Source: Ceratodon purpureus (Eukaryota; Streptophyta; Bryopsida; Pseudoditrichales; Ditrichaceae). From it: DNA of 64,000 bases. Shown piece after piece: positions 1 through 10,385 of this stretch (position 1 is its first letter; each line of letters starts with the position of its first letter). The translations under genes and the position numbers were made by a program. The notes below the pieces were generated by a model. The model saw only the letters and a list, made by a program, of their open reading frames with translations, ran no database searches and was not told where the DNA came from. Where the stretch lies: assembly GCA_014871385.1 (NCBI GenBank), contig CM026429.1, positions 12,871,783 to 12,935,782 on the forward strand, read 5' to 3'.

Positions 1-2
1 AG

Positions 3-986
3 GAACAGGAGCAGGAGGTCCCAAGGGAAGAAACGAAACGGAAGAAGCAGCAGGGCAAACCCACAGCGACATTGACACCCCGTAATCTTGGAAGGACTTT
101 TAAGTCTACTAGGGAAGATACTACTGGGATAGCCGGAGGGTTGGGACAGGTGATGGAACAACTGCAGCTGGTCCTTGCAAGAACGGCCAACATCAGGCAG
201 CAGCAGCAGGAGCAAGAGGAGAGGCAGCCATCGTATGAGTCGTTGCAGGTTGTCAATCAGGAACTGGAAGGGAAGATCAAGGGGTTGGCGGAAACCTTAC
301 AGTCTACAGCCCTGGAACTCTCGACACTCAAAACCGTATGGGCAGACACCCAAGGACGGTTAGCTGCCCTCACTAGAGCACAGCAGCAGGAGAAGACCGC
401 ACGAGCAGCCCGAGGAGGAGAATTGGAGGAAGTCAAGAAGCGTCGCATAGAGTTGGAGATGGCCACCAGTGCCCGCCTTCGAGGATTCGATCAGCTGGCC
501 CTTGAGAACCAGGAGCTGAAGCGTCAACTAGAAGTGGCCAACAGCAGTGCCACACCAGCCAGCCGAGGACTCCAGCGACACATCTTGGCTACTACCAAGA
601 AACAGGTGGGGGAAGAAATCAGAGCCTACCACGAGGACCAGGAGCGCCAAAACAGGTATTTGGTTAGATTTGCTGAGGCCTATCCTACGTTCGTCTATTG
701 GTCTGATGAGGAACAGGGAGTAGTGGAGGATGAGGGTGGTCAGCAAGCGGGGTCTACTCAGAATGGGACAGCAGCACCGGTAGTGGAGGAGCCAGGACCA
801 GGTTCAATCCAGTTGGGAACAGATCTGCTTCCTACCTCCTCAGCCCTTGGACCAGTTCTGACACCAGTCCCAGTAGGACCAGTTGCGACTCCAACCATAC
901 CCGGGCCAGTAGCAGCTTCCGAGCCCGAGATGACACCAGGCGAACAAGGCCAAGACATTATGAAGACCGCACCAACTAGTGGCTAG
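3..986 (+). CDS. coiled-coil ORF at the 3' end of an LTR retroelement (5' truncated by window)
   Basis: The reading frame is open from the window edge to a TAG at 984-986, so the start is not in view; the TTG at 72 is only an internal codon. The visible part, about 327 residues, starts Glu/Gln/Lys-rich, then has a long heptad-like region rich in Gln, Glu, Leu and Arg (roughly the first two thirds) that should form a coiled coil, then a YxxxFVYW-type aromatic stretch, an acidic patch and a Pro/Thr/Val-rich low-complexity tail. I recognise no gag, protease, RT or integrase motif. It ends only 139 bp before a purine-rich tract and the 3' LTR, so it is the last ORF of a retroelement. It could be a gag-like ORF of a non-autonomous element or an extra 3' ORF after pol. 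Function unknown. Confidence 0.6.
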   Translation, partial: EQEQEVPREETKRKKQQGKPTATLTPRNLGRTFKSTREDTTGIAGGLGQVMEQLQLVLARTANIRQQQQEQEERQPSYESLQVVNQELEGKIKGLAETLQSTALELSTLKTVWADTQGRLAALTRAQQQEKTARAARGGELEEVKKRRIELEMATSARLRGFDQLALENQELKRQLEVANSSATPASRGLQRHILATTKKQVGEEIRAYHEDQERQNRYLVRFAEAYPTFVYWSDEEQGVVEDEGGQQAGSTQNGTAAPVVEEPGPGSIQLGTDLLPTSSALGPVLTPVPVGPVATPTIPGPVAASEPEMTPGEQGQDIMKTAPTSG

Positions 987-1125
987 GTAGTAGGATACGT
1001 AGAGTACTGGTAGGACCAGTAGTAGACTCCCTTTTTAATTTTTATTTCCTTTTTTATTTTTGGCTAACTTCATAAAACTAGAAGCCAGAGCATCTGAGGG
1101 CAGATGCAGACTAAAAGCGGGATAA

Positions 1126-1724
1126 TGTTAAAGGGATTTTTTGTCTTTTTACTAGAGCAGTACTGTAGGAGCAGGTACAGTAAAACTGCTTGGAGCAGTA
1201 ACTAGTTAGTTACTGTCCATTTACTAGTCCCTGCATTTTTGGATGAAGTTTTGACAGTCGGATGTAATTCTGAACTGGATGAAAAATGGACATAGGAGGA
1301 TGACGGCTAGGGTTTGGGAGGTAGTGAGGAGTGAGAGCATGGCGGCTCTCACTCTCTCTCAGTCTCTTGTGTTTTCAGAGGTATGGTTAGGAGTTAGGAG
1401 GAGTTAGGAGGTAGGAGAGGAGGATACTGCTGTAGATCAGAGTTATGGGCAGTATGGTTGTACTTGATGGAGAAGTAATGAGAAAAGACACATTGAATTC
1501 ACAGATCTGAGTTGAGTATTGAATATTAGGGTTAGGGAGCATTGAATGAAGAAGCTTTGCATTGATGATCTGATAAGGGGCGGGGAGCAGGATTCTGGTG
1601 TTAGTAGGATCAGGTCAGTAGTAGTAGAAGGAGAAGGGTCAGTACTACATTTTTTTTCAGATTCCATGTGACTTAGTAGAAGTAACCAAGCTTTTTAAGG
1701 GTGAAGCTTAATCACCCTTTAACA
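1126..1724 (+). repeat. LTR (3' LTR of the retroelement above)
   Basis: Starts TGTTAAAGGG and ends CCCTTTAACA, a perfect 10-bp terminal inverted repeat of the TG...CA type. It is directly preceded by a polypurine-like tract (AAAAGCGGGATAA, about 1113-1125), as expected for a 3' LTR. Length 599 bp. It contains repeated GAGCAGTA-like and TTAGGAG-like motifs. The bases after it (AAAAT) would be the target duplication, but the 5' partner lies outside the window. The same GGGATAATGTTA context occurs at the two gypsy 3' LTRs near 58388 and 62116, which suggests a Ty3/gypsy-type element. Confidence 0.8.
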
Positions 1725-2246
1725 AAAATGCCCCGCAGATGGCCGACACATGTGAACCCCTGAAACGGTTCACTTTAGCGGGAGCGCATTCCCGCAAGGT
1801 TTAACGCGTAATTGTCGTATTTTCATGGTTTAATTAGGGCATTTCAGCCATTACCATCGATTCCCGGAATATCCGTGGTCTCGAAGGGGGTTTTACGCAA
1901 ATGCCTCGGCTTTGCTCTAATTTATACCAAATGGTTATTTTTGGCAGGCGCCAATATTTTAGTGGCGAGTTTTTAGTGTTTTCTAGCGATGGCGTGTTAG
2001 TCCTCTTGGCGGAATTGCTTATTACCCACTCTAAGTGGGGGTTTTTTTGTGCCCAAATTGCCCCTTGCCTTCTTCAACCCTAGTTGTGTTGGACCACTTG
2101 GGAATTAACCCTGTGGATGAATTGGTAGGGCGGATGAAATCCGTCCTTGGATTGGATGAAGCTTTCTTGCTTCAAGCTCCCTGGGTCAAGCAGGGAGAGG
2201 ATTGTTGCGTTTGAGGGTGGTGAAGTTTTTGGGAGAAGAGAAGTAG
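1725..2246. other. spacer between LTR and NOL8-like exon; possible extra exon
   Basis: There is no clear gene. On the plus strand a pyrimidine tract ending in CCCTAG (about 2062-2082) looks like a splice acceptor and is followed by about 40 open codons, including a VDELVGRMK stretch, to a stop near 2210. It may be an additional exon of the following gene; I could not join the frames with confidence. Confidence 0.25.
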
Positions 2247-3312
2247 TGTGGTGTGATTTTTGGAGATCTAGATGCTGCTCCCGTCGTGAAGTCACCCCTC
2301 GATGAAGTTGCAAAGGCTAGCAAATGGGCGAAGATGTTCAAATCAGCAACTAGTGCTGCTGAACCAGTTGAAGGAGTATTTTCTGGATCATTGGATGAGG
2401 CTGATGTACCTATGAGGCCAAGACCAGCCGTAAAAGTACCAAGGATGTTTGAGTCAGCTTCTGCTAATCATACAGAGGCCCCGAAAGTCTCTGCTGACAT
2501 AGTCACCTCAGGTTGGCTTTTCAATCTTTGATGTATAGGAGCAATTGCGTAGTTGCACTCGTCAGTCATCCATTTGGACGGTATTTGTCTGTTGAACCCT
2601 TTTGCTGAAAATTTCTCTGGGTTGTGATAAAGTGGTGGAAGACTGGAGTAGACGAACTCCAGTGGAGGAGAATCCGAATCAGTCCGATATCAAAGTTGCT
2701 AGCCAAGAGGAGGATGGAGATACGAGGAGCAATCTTTTATCACTGTTTAATGTGGAGCAAGACGAACCACAAGCTTGTGGGAACGAGCATGGACATGGAG
2801 TGTCAAGTTCAGTTCCACTGCCGGAAGGACAAAATGGTGTAGATGACAATACGAAGTGGATTCAAAGAGCAACATGGAAGTCGTTAATGGGTGCTGATGG
2901 CCGGGCCACTTTCTCATTGAAGCAGCTCACCGGAGAAGCTGAAATAACAACCAAAGCAGCTGAGGTCAAGAAAAGTGATTCAGTCCCGAAACACTCATTC
3001 AGTGCGTTCAGTTTCAACTTCACTCATATTGCAGCACCTGAAGCAAAACGAGAATCTGTTGGTATTGAGCAGCGGGCTGAGAAGGTGCCAGAATCAGGTG
3101 AGAAGCCCAAAGCTGCTGCTGCTGCTGCCAAGGCTCCAGAAGATGAAAGTGGGTGTTTGTTTATGAAGTCGGCTGATGCAGAAAAGGAGTGGCGATCTTC
3201 GAGATCGCAGCTTCGTATGGACTCCAGGGCTAAACATAAGGCTGCTGTGCGAAAGATGAAGAAGATGAAGGGGATCAGGGGGGGCAAGATAGTCTTACCC
3301 GACCTGTTTTGA
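2247..3312 (+). CDS. NOL8-like nucleolar protein, C-terminal exons (N-terminal part not seen)
   Basis: There are two exons, about 2247-2511 and 2633-3312, with intron 2512-2632 (G|GTTGGC...ATAAAG|TG). The phases fit: one base left over, then TG completes a Val codon. The joined product has an acidic Ser-rich middle, a WIQRATWKSLMG motif, an FSAFSFNF hydrophobic patch, an Ala-rich run, and a C-terminus with AEKEWRSSR followed by a Lys/Arg-rich KHKAAVRKMKKMKG block. The WK-LVG-like motif and the W-R/KHK-rich end resemble, from memory, the C-terminal region of plant NOL8-like RRM proteins (ribosome biogenesis). The RRM expected at the N-terminus is not visible; a retroelement lies immediately upstream, so this is either a truncated gene or a gene whose 5' exons are outside the window. 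Identity is moderate, exon structure good. Confidence 0.5.
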
Positions 3313-4162
3313 TTCTGAGAGGTAGTTTTAGATCAATTTTCCCAGGAAATGAGGCTTGCTCATTAAATACGAAGGGCTTCTTCATGCTGATTTTTGGCTC
3401 TGCTCCGTCCATAGGACGTGAACATGTAAAATTGATTATTTCTAAGAACTAGAGTAAGAGTTGCCAACTACTCTCTATCGGCTCTGGAGCGAAGGGGTTG
3501 ATGGTATCCTCCATCTGCATTGGTGATGCCCGATGCTCGTTTCAAATGGCTTTTTCAGAAACCTTGAATAGCTTGCTGAACTATTGATGTGTCGATTGCA
3601 TAACAATCTCATTCCAAGAATATATTTTCTAATTTGTCTTGTCAATTCCTCTTACAACATGGAACTTATCCAATGGGAGAGATTGAAACTCAGACTTACA
3701 ATGGGGATTACAAATGAGGTATTCCAAAAAAGCTCTCCTGCTTTTCTGCATCCTCAGCATTGACTAAAAATGAAATGCATGAGCGAATGAACAGATCAGT
3801 TTGTCCCGTCCGAGGAACCTGAACACTGATAATTTATTATTAGTCATGAAGAGTTGTGCTTCACTATTAAGCAAACCGATATTACTATGCTACCTGTGGC
3901 AATATCGTCATTATCACTAAGCTACCTGTGGCTGAACAGAATCTGTACAAAACAGATCCTCTGGCCAACTGGTGTCGCCATGGCTCTCAATTGTGAGAAC
4001 CAACAGTAGCAGTTGGGAACGAGAACAGATGGAAACCTGCACAATAGGAGGTCCCGACCTCGCTGTTCCTGCTCAGCAACTTGCAAAGTTACCAAATTCG
4101 CCCAACGCGATGGAATGTGGAACTGAAATCGTCATCTCCTGTTTCCCTCCGTCAATTCTTGT
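3313..4162. other. convergent 3' flanks, no gene seen
   Basis: This lies between the stop of the plus-strand NOL8-like gene and the stop of the candidate minus-strand exons at 4163. Only short ORFs without recognisable motifs are present; it probably holds the two 3' UTRs. Confidence 0.4.
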
Positions 4163-4568
4163 TTACAAACTTGCTTCCCTGGCAGGCACTTCTGATTCCA
4201 TCTCTACATCCTCGTGTTGCGCTCCACCCTGCAGCATTAATTGACAGAAGAAGTGGTTCAATCAATGACATACTACGAGTTAAGAAGCTACAGTCGGGAC
4301 CTTGATCTCTTCTGTTGCTGGGGTTGAACGTGAAACAGTTGTGAATTTCAAGGCTTAACATCGTGCTGGCCATCAAAGCCTGCGATGCTCCTTACCTTGC
4401 TCTGTCTTTTTTGGTTTCCTAGAAAGAGATCCAACGCGCCCTCGCCACGCAATATCTTCGCACCATCTCCTTTTTCATCAGGTGCACCCACAGAGTCTTC
4501 ATCCAGTACGACAGCATCTACCTTCTCGTCTCTCTTCGAGTGAACATCCGGTACCTGGCCATGCTCAC
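4163..4568 (-). CDS. two candidate terminal exons of an unrecognised minus-strand gene
   Basis: On the minus strand an open segment of about 57 codons (about 4568-4396), starting after a TTTTGTGAG acceptor-like site, ends in a textbook donor AAG|GTAAGG (4398-4391). The next segment begins after a pyrimidine-rich ATGCTGCAG acceptor at 4229 and runs 21 codons to TAA (4165-4163). Both junctions are phase 0, so the frame continues. The product is acidic (clusters of Asp/Glu, an ALDLFLGNQ stretch and an EDVEMESE tail). I recognise no family. The region upstream in transcription direction (above 4570) is AT-rich and shows no further exons, so the gene may be truncated. Confidence 0.35.
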
Positions 4569-4569
4569 A

Positions 4570-6490
4570 AAATATAATCAGTCCTAAAGTATAGTGCTAT
4601 AGGACTGATACTAGGACTAGCTACAGCTCTCGTTGTCACATTTTATGCCTGTCTTGGATCACCAAGGAGTAAAAAATCATTTCTATTCCAGAAAGGATTG
4701 AAATAACCTAATTTATTCCTAGAATTAAGATATTTCGAAGAACAACAATGTTGTGCACAATTAATTGTACAAACTTGTTTTAGAATATTGAACTGTTTAA
4801 GGAGTGTTTCTATTCTTTGATGCTTTCATTTCCTTTACATTTGTATACGAATACACGTATGAATGTGTATTGTCTTGCATTTCAAAAATTTCAAGAGAAT
4901 AATAAAAATATGCTAAATTGAAGAATTATTCAAATTACACATACAAATTACAACTATCCAAAATAAAATTCAATATAGGAATGATAGAATATATCAATCC
5001 TCTAAAAAAATGATTGAAAATTTCAAACAAAAGTTTAGGTCTTTGTAAGTTTCAAACAATAAATACAAATGTACCTAGTTGTCTTAGATCCAGTTTTCAG
5101 GATGAAGGTGTTACAAAGCTCTCATAGTAAAAAATATATACAATAGCCAAATGACAACAAGAATGAATTTCATGCATTGCTAATCTTTTAATTATTGCAT
5201 TGCAAACATTCACAACCACACATTTCTTGTGTAGTTAATTTTGAGGCTTGATGGAACTATCAATGCATTCAAAGCTATGTAACTAATAGACAAGTGGATG
5301 TAAAACAAAAAAAAAGAAAAAAGATTTAAGGGTACCACTCTTTACAATTATAGAGTTCTCGGACTTAACTATGACCTAATTGAATTTTCATGATTCTTTT
5401 GACTTAACTTGTAGTTTTAATTTTTTTTACTCTTACTTTCACTCATGCTCTAAAGCTTATTATTTATTCGTGGCCATGTTACTAATTCATTATCATATTT
5501 GCTTCATATTTTGGATCAAATCGTGGATCAAATAACTATTATATTAGAAGTTTAAGTTTAAATGACGATTTTACCATAAATCAACCCTTAAAAGACCAAA
5601 GTTGTAAAGGTCAAAAACTTCAACTTGGAGCCGTTGCTGAAATTCTTATGATAATTTGTACATAGATGTAGAAGTTTGTTCATTCCTTTTTCATTATATC
5701 ATTGCTAAATTCGTTTGAAAGTTTGATTTTTTTTATAAATGCTCAAAGTGCAAAAATGTGTACCAAAATTTAGTTAGTTTACCAAAAGGAGTTGGTCGAC
5801 CGTACCATACAAATTTTTTAATGCCCCATTATTTACTAACTATATGATTGAAAAATACAACAATGAAGCTAATTAGAGTGAAATTTTAAATTATTGAAAT
5901 TAGAGTAGAAAACCAATTTATGAATTTAGACAAATAACACTTTATTATTTCACAAAATATAAACATCGTACTGTAGACATATATGTTATTAATAAAACAT
6001 TGAATAAAACCCAATTAACTTAAGAAAACAAATAGAATTTTTAAAAATTCAAATATTATATACCTTAAGCACAACACTCCGTTCATCCATGCAACTGCCC
6101 GCTGCTCGAGACCCACTACAGGGTTACCATTTACATTTGCAATAATTGTAAGACACTATGGGAGAGTGCTCTAAAATGGAGCAGGTCAATAATGGAGCTC
6201 TAGTAATCTTCACTTAGAGGTACATAATAGCTTCCCAATCCAACAGTACCATGCACCAAGAGCAAACATTATAGGGTGCCATTTTAGGGCACCATTTTAG
6301 AAACACCTATTAATACAACTTCAAAATTATATAACTAATTGTAAAAGAGTCCAAAATTGGGGATTCCACTTGCTCTATGTTAAATTGTACCACGAACCAC
6401 TAATACAATATTTGAGAGCATGGTTTGTGTACATTTAACACAATTTCACAACTGAAACCCTTTGTCAAGTACGTAGAAAAGCGCATCTGG
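4570..6490. other. AT-rich intergenic region, no gene seen
   Basis: Very AT-rich with homopolymer runs and no ORF of note. Near 6160-6310 there are short foldback-like motifs (GTGCTCTAAAATGG and CCATTTTAGGGCACC) similar to those of the small foldback element at 41022-41226, so a decayed MITE may be present. Confidence 0.4.
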
Positions 6491-6544
6491 TGAGTACATG
6501 TTATCCCAAAAGTATATATCAGGCTGGGGTGGTCTCCCGGCGAT

Positions 6545-7051
6545 TCAAGAAATCCAAGCAACTCTTTTTATTGATTGAGCCCGCAACGACAACAGCAACT
6601 GACTGACTCGGGCATACAAGTTAGTAATTACAAAATTGACAGAGAAAGAGTGAGCAGATGAGCAAACAAATCCTGTACTAACAAAAAAAACGAGACTCCC
6701 TCTCTCAAGCAAAAAAGCTCTCGAGTTTTCTAGCACCTGACGTCCTAGTACTGATGAAACCGTGATACCAGCTGCGTCCAAAGCTGGAGTCTTGAGAAAG
6801 GCGGCCTGGCTGCACAAGCCCAAGAGCAAGGGCCACGCCCCAAAGCCAAGCCAAGCCAAGCTAGTCTTCGATCTGGTCGCGGTTGGTCGCTGACGCCTCG
6901 TCCGTCGTCGGTTGGGGCTTCGCCAGAGTGGGCACTGCATTGCACTGCCCTGCACTGCGTGTGGGGTCACCGCCGCGTTGATGGTGTCATGTGGGGTCTG
7001 CGATGGCACCACCACGCACCACAATACAATACTACCGCACTGTAACTCCAC
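6545..7051 (-). other. 168-codon ORF driven by the duplicated segment, unproven
   Basis: An ORF starts inside the duplicated segment and continues past its end, with an AATAAAA signal on the same strand near its stop (plus-strand 6565-6571). The first ~110 codons are shared with the ORF at 42898-43356, with two apparent amino acid differences (Met/Val and Leu/Phe). The product is Cys/Arg-rich with no known motif. More likely it is a non-coding leader or a chance ORF than a protein gene, but the promoter-like copy plus poly(A) signal makes a short transcript possible. Confidence 0.2.
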
Positions 7052-7350
7052 GCACCTGCTTCACTGCGCTCTTTCCTTCCTGCCTTCTACTCGTGCAACT
7101 GTGGAGTCCGGCCCCTCCGCGGCTCCGGCTTACTTTGTGTCATTCATGCATGCTGCACTGGGGCTTGAAGGTGGCAGAAGCCAGACATGGGTGGTGGCGA
7201 TGGTGATGGTGGCGATGGTGGCTATGCTATGTTAGGCCAGGTGCAAATTGCGGCATGGTATAGTGTTGTCATTGGCCCATGATCGCCATCTCCATCGCCA
7301 TAGCGTGGTGTTAATCTACGTTAAGTTAATGCGCCTCCGACGCCACCACC
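6771..7350 (-). repeat. inverted copy of the segment at 42593-43182 (promoter-like)
   Basis: Read on the minus strand, this GC-rich segment matches 42593-43182 on the plus strand. From about 7145 down to 6771 the copies differ at only a handful of bases by eye; from 7145 to 7350 they have more differences and small indels. The match stops sharply at ...GACGCAGCTGGT on both sides. The plus copy lies upstream of the RING-H2 gene, so this may be a duplicated promoter and leader exon. It lies about 35 kb away in opposite orientation. Sequence match is certain; the promoter role is inference. Confidence 0.8.
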
Positions 7351-8190
7351 TCAACCTTTCGCACGCGTCCCCACTTTTCTGTTTCTTTGGCTTGTTTCTG
7401 AATTCTCCCTTTTTCTGAGTTGTACTTCTTCCTGAGGGTTTTCTGGTTTTTTTTCCTGCTATTGTCTTCTTTCTGCAGTCTTTTACTGGAATGTTTTCGG
7501 TGAATTTGGGTTATATGACCCAAATTTAGTATGTAGAATTCATCATGTAGGATGTAGAATTAATGTTGAGCAAGATGGGATGTTATGCTAAGGCCCACTC
7601 ATAAGTTCTATGAATAGTTCAATGGGTAGAATTTAACGTGCACTGATTGATACAATGGAGGCTTTATTTAGCTAAAGGTGAATAAAGGAGACAAGGAGAG
7701 GGATCAATAAATGTTGAAGAAAATTCATCTTGAGATAAAAGGTCAATCAACCATCTTTATATTCCTTCCAAAGTTGCTTTACTACTATTTCTTTCATTAT
7801 TTCATTTAGAGATAGATATATCTTCAAATTTTGGTTTTGTTTTTTTTCAGTATAAAAACTTTGATTCATAATATTTATATTCTCCTAGATGATGTGGCAC
7901 ATTCTCCTCATAGGTTTGATTAATTTAGACTGTTAGACTAAATATAATACATGCCTAAATTAGACTATAGTAGCTAATATGTAGAAGAGGAATCTTGGTC
8001 AAAGTCTAAATCTAGTTACTTAGAAGTCTTGTTTTTTGCCAATAATATTACAATTTTAAACCGATGCACTTGTTTGCTAAGATCTATAGTTGCCTTAATT
8101 CGGTTGTCTTTGTAATCATAGGATGCCCCCATAATATAGAACAATTTATCAATGTCTCAGTATCACCATTCAATTTATGTTCCAGGGTTT
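7351..8190. other. AT-rich spacer, no gene seen
   Basis: Only short ORFs without motifs and homopolymer runs. No structure recognised. Confidence 0.4.
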
Positions 8191-8214
8191 TCGTTGGCTC
8201 AAGTGCACTTGGGA

Positions 8215-8580
8215 TTTGTCTAAATCCCACATTGGAATCTGTCTAAATCCCCCATTAGAATCTGTCTAAATCCTCCATTAGAATCTGTCTAAATCCTCCA
8301 TCGAGTAGGTTGACATAGTGATGTCAGCTAGTACACTTGAGATCCGTCTAAATCGCCCATCGAGCAGGTTGACACAGTGATGTCTGCTAGTGCACTTGGA
8401 ATCTGTCTAAATCCCCCATCGAGCATGTTGACATAGTGATGTCTGCTAGTGCACTTGGAATCTGTCTAAATCCCCCATCGAGCAGGTTGACACAGTGATG
8501 TCTGCTAGTGCACTTGGAATCTTCTAAATCCCCCATCAAGCGGGTTGACACAGTGATGTCAGCTAGTGCACTTGGAATCT
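8215..8580. repeat. tandem repeat array: ~22-bp units then ~60-bp units
   Basis: At 8215-8300 a unit around AATCTGTCTAAATCC recurs about four times. From about 8270 to 8580 a larger unit recurs, with GTGCACTTGGA-type starts at about 8331, 8391, 8451, 8511 and 8568 (period 60, 60, 60, then about 57). Each unit contains TCTAAATCSCCCATCGAGCA and TTGACACAGTGATGTC. The 60-bp period is a multiple of three, so a minus-strand ORF (8387-8752) stays open with a 20-residue repeat; this is probably a by-product. Confidence 0.85.
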
Positions 8581-9004
8581 CTCCAAGGTAAACGACTTGT
8601 TTCCAATTAGGCCTCCAATAACGCATAATAGGTCGACCTATTTCCAACCATAGGCTCACATCATTTTCGAATTCATTTGTAAATGGCAATATAGTATAAA
8701 GTTCACAAGTATTCAGTTCCAATTGGAAGAAAGTTTGATTTTTGGATATCATGTGTTCTTGACATTAGGATTGGAATTTAGTTCTTGGAAATAGATCAGC
8801 CGATAGAGCAAGAATGGGTTGGAGAGAATCTTCACTTTGAAAATTCATAGTAAATTCAATATTGCTCTAAAATTTGTTCAAAAATATATGATCTTCCTCA
8901 AATCTATTTCCCTACGCTCCAAAATTATATGCGTGTTCGTTACTTCAACGGAAGTATGCTGAATTACTTAAGGTGATTGGAAACATGTCGTTTACCTTAA
9001 ATTC

Positions 9005-9392
<388 letters not shown>

Positions 9393-9520
9393 TGTGTTAG
9401 AAACTTCTTGTACTTAAAGCATCCCCAATGGCCTGCTATGCACTCCGTCTAAATTTGAATTTATCTTTGGACTCACTCAAAATTAGAAATTGAAATTACC
9501 ATCATTGAAAGCGCATTTAA

Positions 9521-10381
9521 CCCCTAAAGGACAATGTGGCAAAATGGGGCTATTTTGGAGTTTGGGCATGTACCTGCGGATGCAATTTGAATTCAAAATT
9601 TACGAAAATTGTAGTGAAAGTAGGCATTGGTGAGAGCTTCGTGTCGGTATTTTTTATTCTCAATTCCAATGTCGGAGTGAAAAGTTATTCATCTTTGAAC
9701 CGCAAAAGCTCCTCCAAGGGCAGTCAGTTAGCCAATGAGAATGATAGTGAATGCAGCAAGTTCTGCCCAAAACTGCCCAAAACTGCCCAAAATTACCAAA
9801 ATCTGCCCAAAGACAAAACTTTGAAATTCCACCAAAAATTGAGATTTTGATATTTTTCAAAAATAAAAATTTCTATGTATAGATAAGGCAGTAGAGCATG
9901 TTCCCACCGTTCGGATTTTTGGACCAATTTTTTTTTCATATGCTATTTTTATTGTCAAAAAACAGCCTTTGTTTGTGAATTTCAGTATACCCCCTAGCGG
10001 AAAATGATTTTTTTGGCAACCTTCCACAAATTTTTTGAATATGATTTTTTTATTACAATTAGCTAACTCAGTCTTCTTTGATGTGCATCAAAACCGCCAA
10101 AATCCATAATGCAAAAAAATGGTTTTTTGGGTCTTCAAAACTCTGCTAATCCCTTTTTGCGCAGGGAAAAAAACTTGATTTTCAACTTTGAACGTTATGA
10201 TCTTGCAATTGGTGAGGAATGAGTGTGTAAGATTTGGTGGACATGTAGACATAGAAGTTAGCTACAAGATCTTACGGTTAGATGTATTAATTAAGACCCC
10301 AACTTAGCAAAATCCACCTTGATTTGAAGAGTGGCTGTTTTCAGGCAGTTTTGATGAAAAATACCCTAAGAACTTTAGGGG
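9521..10381 (+). mobile_element. TTAA-flanked non-autonomous element, copy 1
   Basis: Flanked by TTAA at 9517-9520 and 10382-10385. Ends are CCCCTAAAG and CTTTAGGGG (9-bp perfect terminal inverted repeat). Length 861 bp. Internal sequence (GCCCAAAACTGCCC repeats, ATTCCACCAAAAATTGAGATTTTG, GTTCCCACCGTTCGGATTTTTGG, CTCAGTCTTCTTTGATGTGC) is highly similar to the reverse complement of the copy at 54857-55722 and more distantly to 38508-39311 and 39467-40386. The longest ORF is about 104 codons without transposase motifs. TTAA target duplications and C-rich ends fit piggyBac or Sola3 superfamilies. Confidence 0.85.
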
Positions 10382-10385
10382 TTAA

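Noticed and set aside
6490..6770. LTR-like border with a TGGTATCA primer-binding-site-like string on the minus strand
   Set aside because: Only 8 bases match the usual plant initiator-tRNA site and no LTR ends could be defined; left unassigned.
7326..7523. Lys-rich 65-codon minus ORF
   Set aside because: Product of a pyrimidine-rich plus strand; no support.
8215..8580. CRISPR-like array
   Set aside because: The units are contiguous 60-bp tandem repeats without unique spacers, in a plant nuclear sequence.
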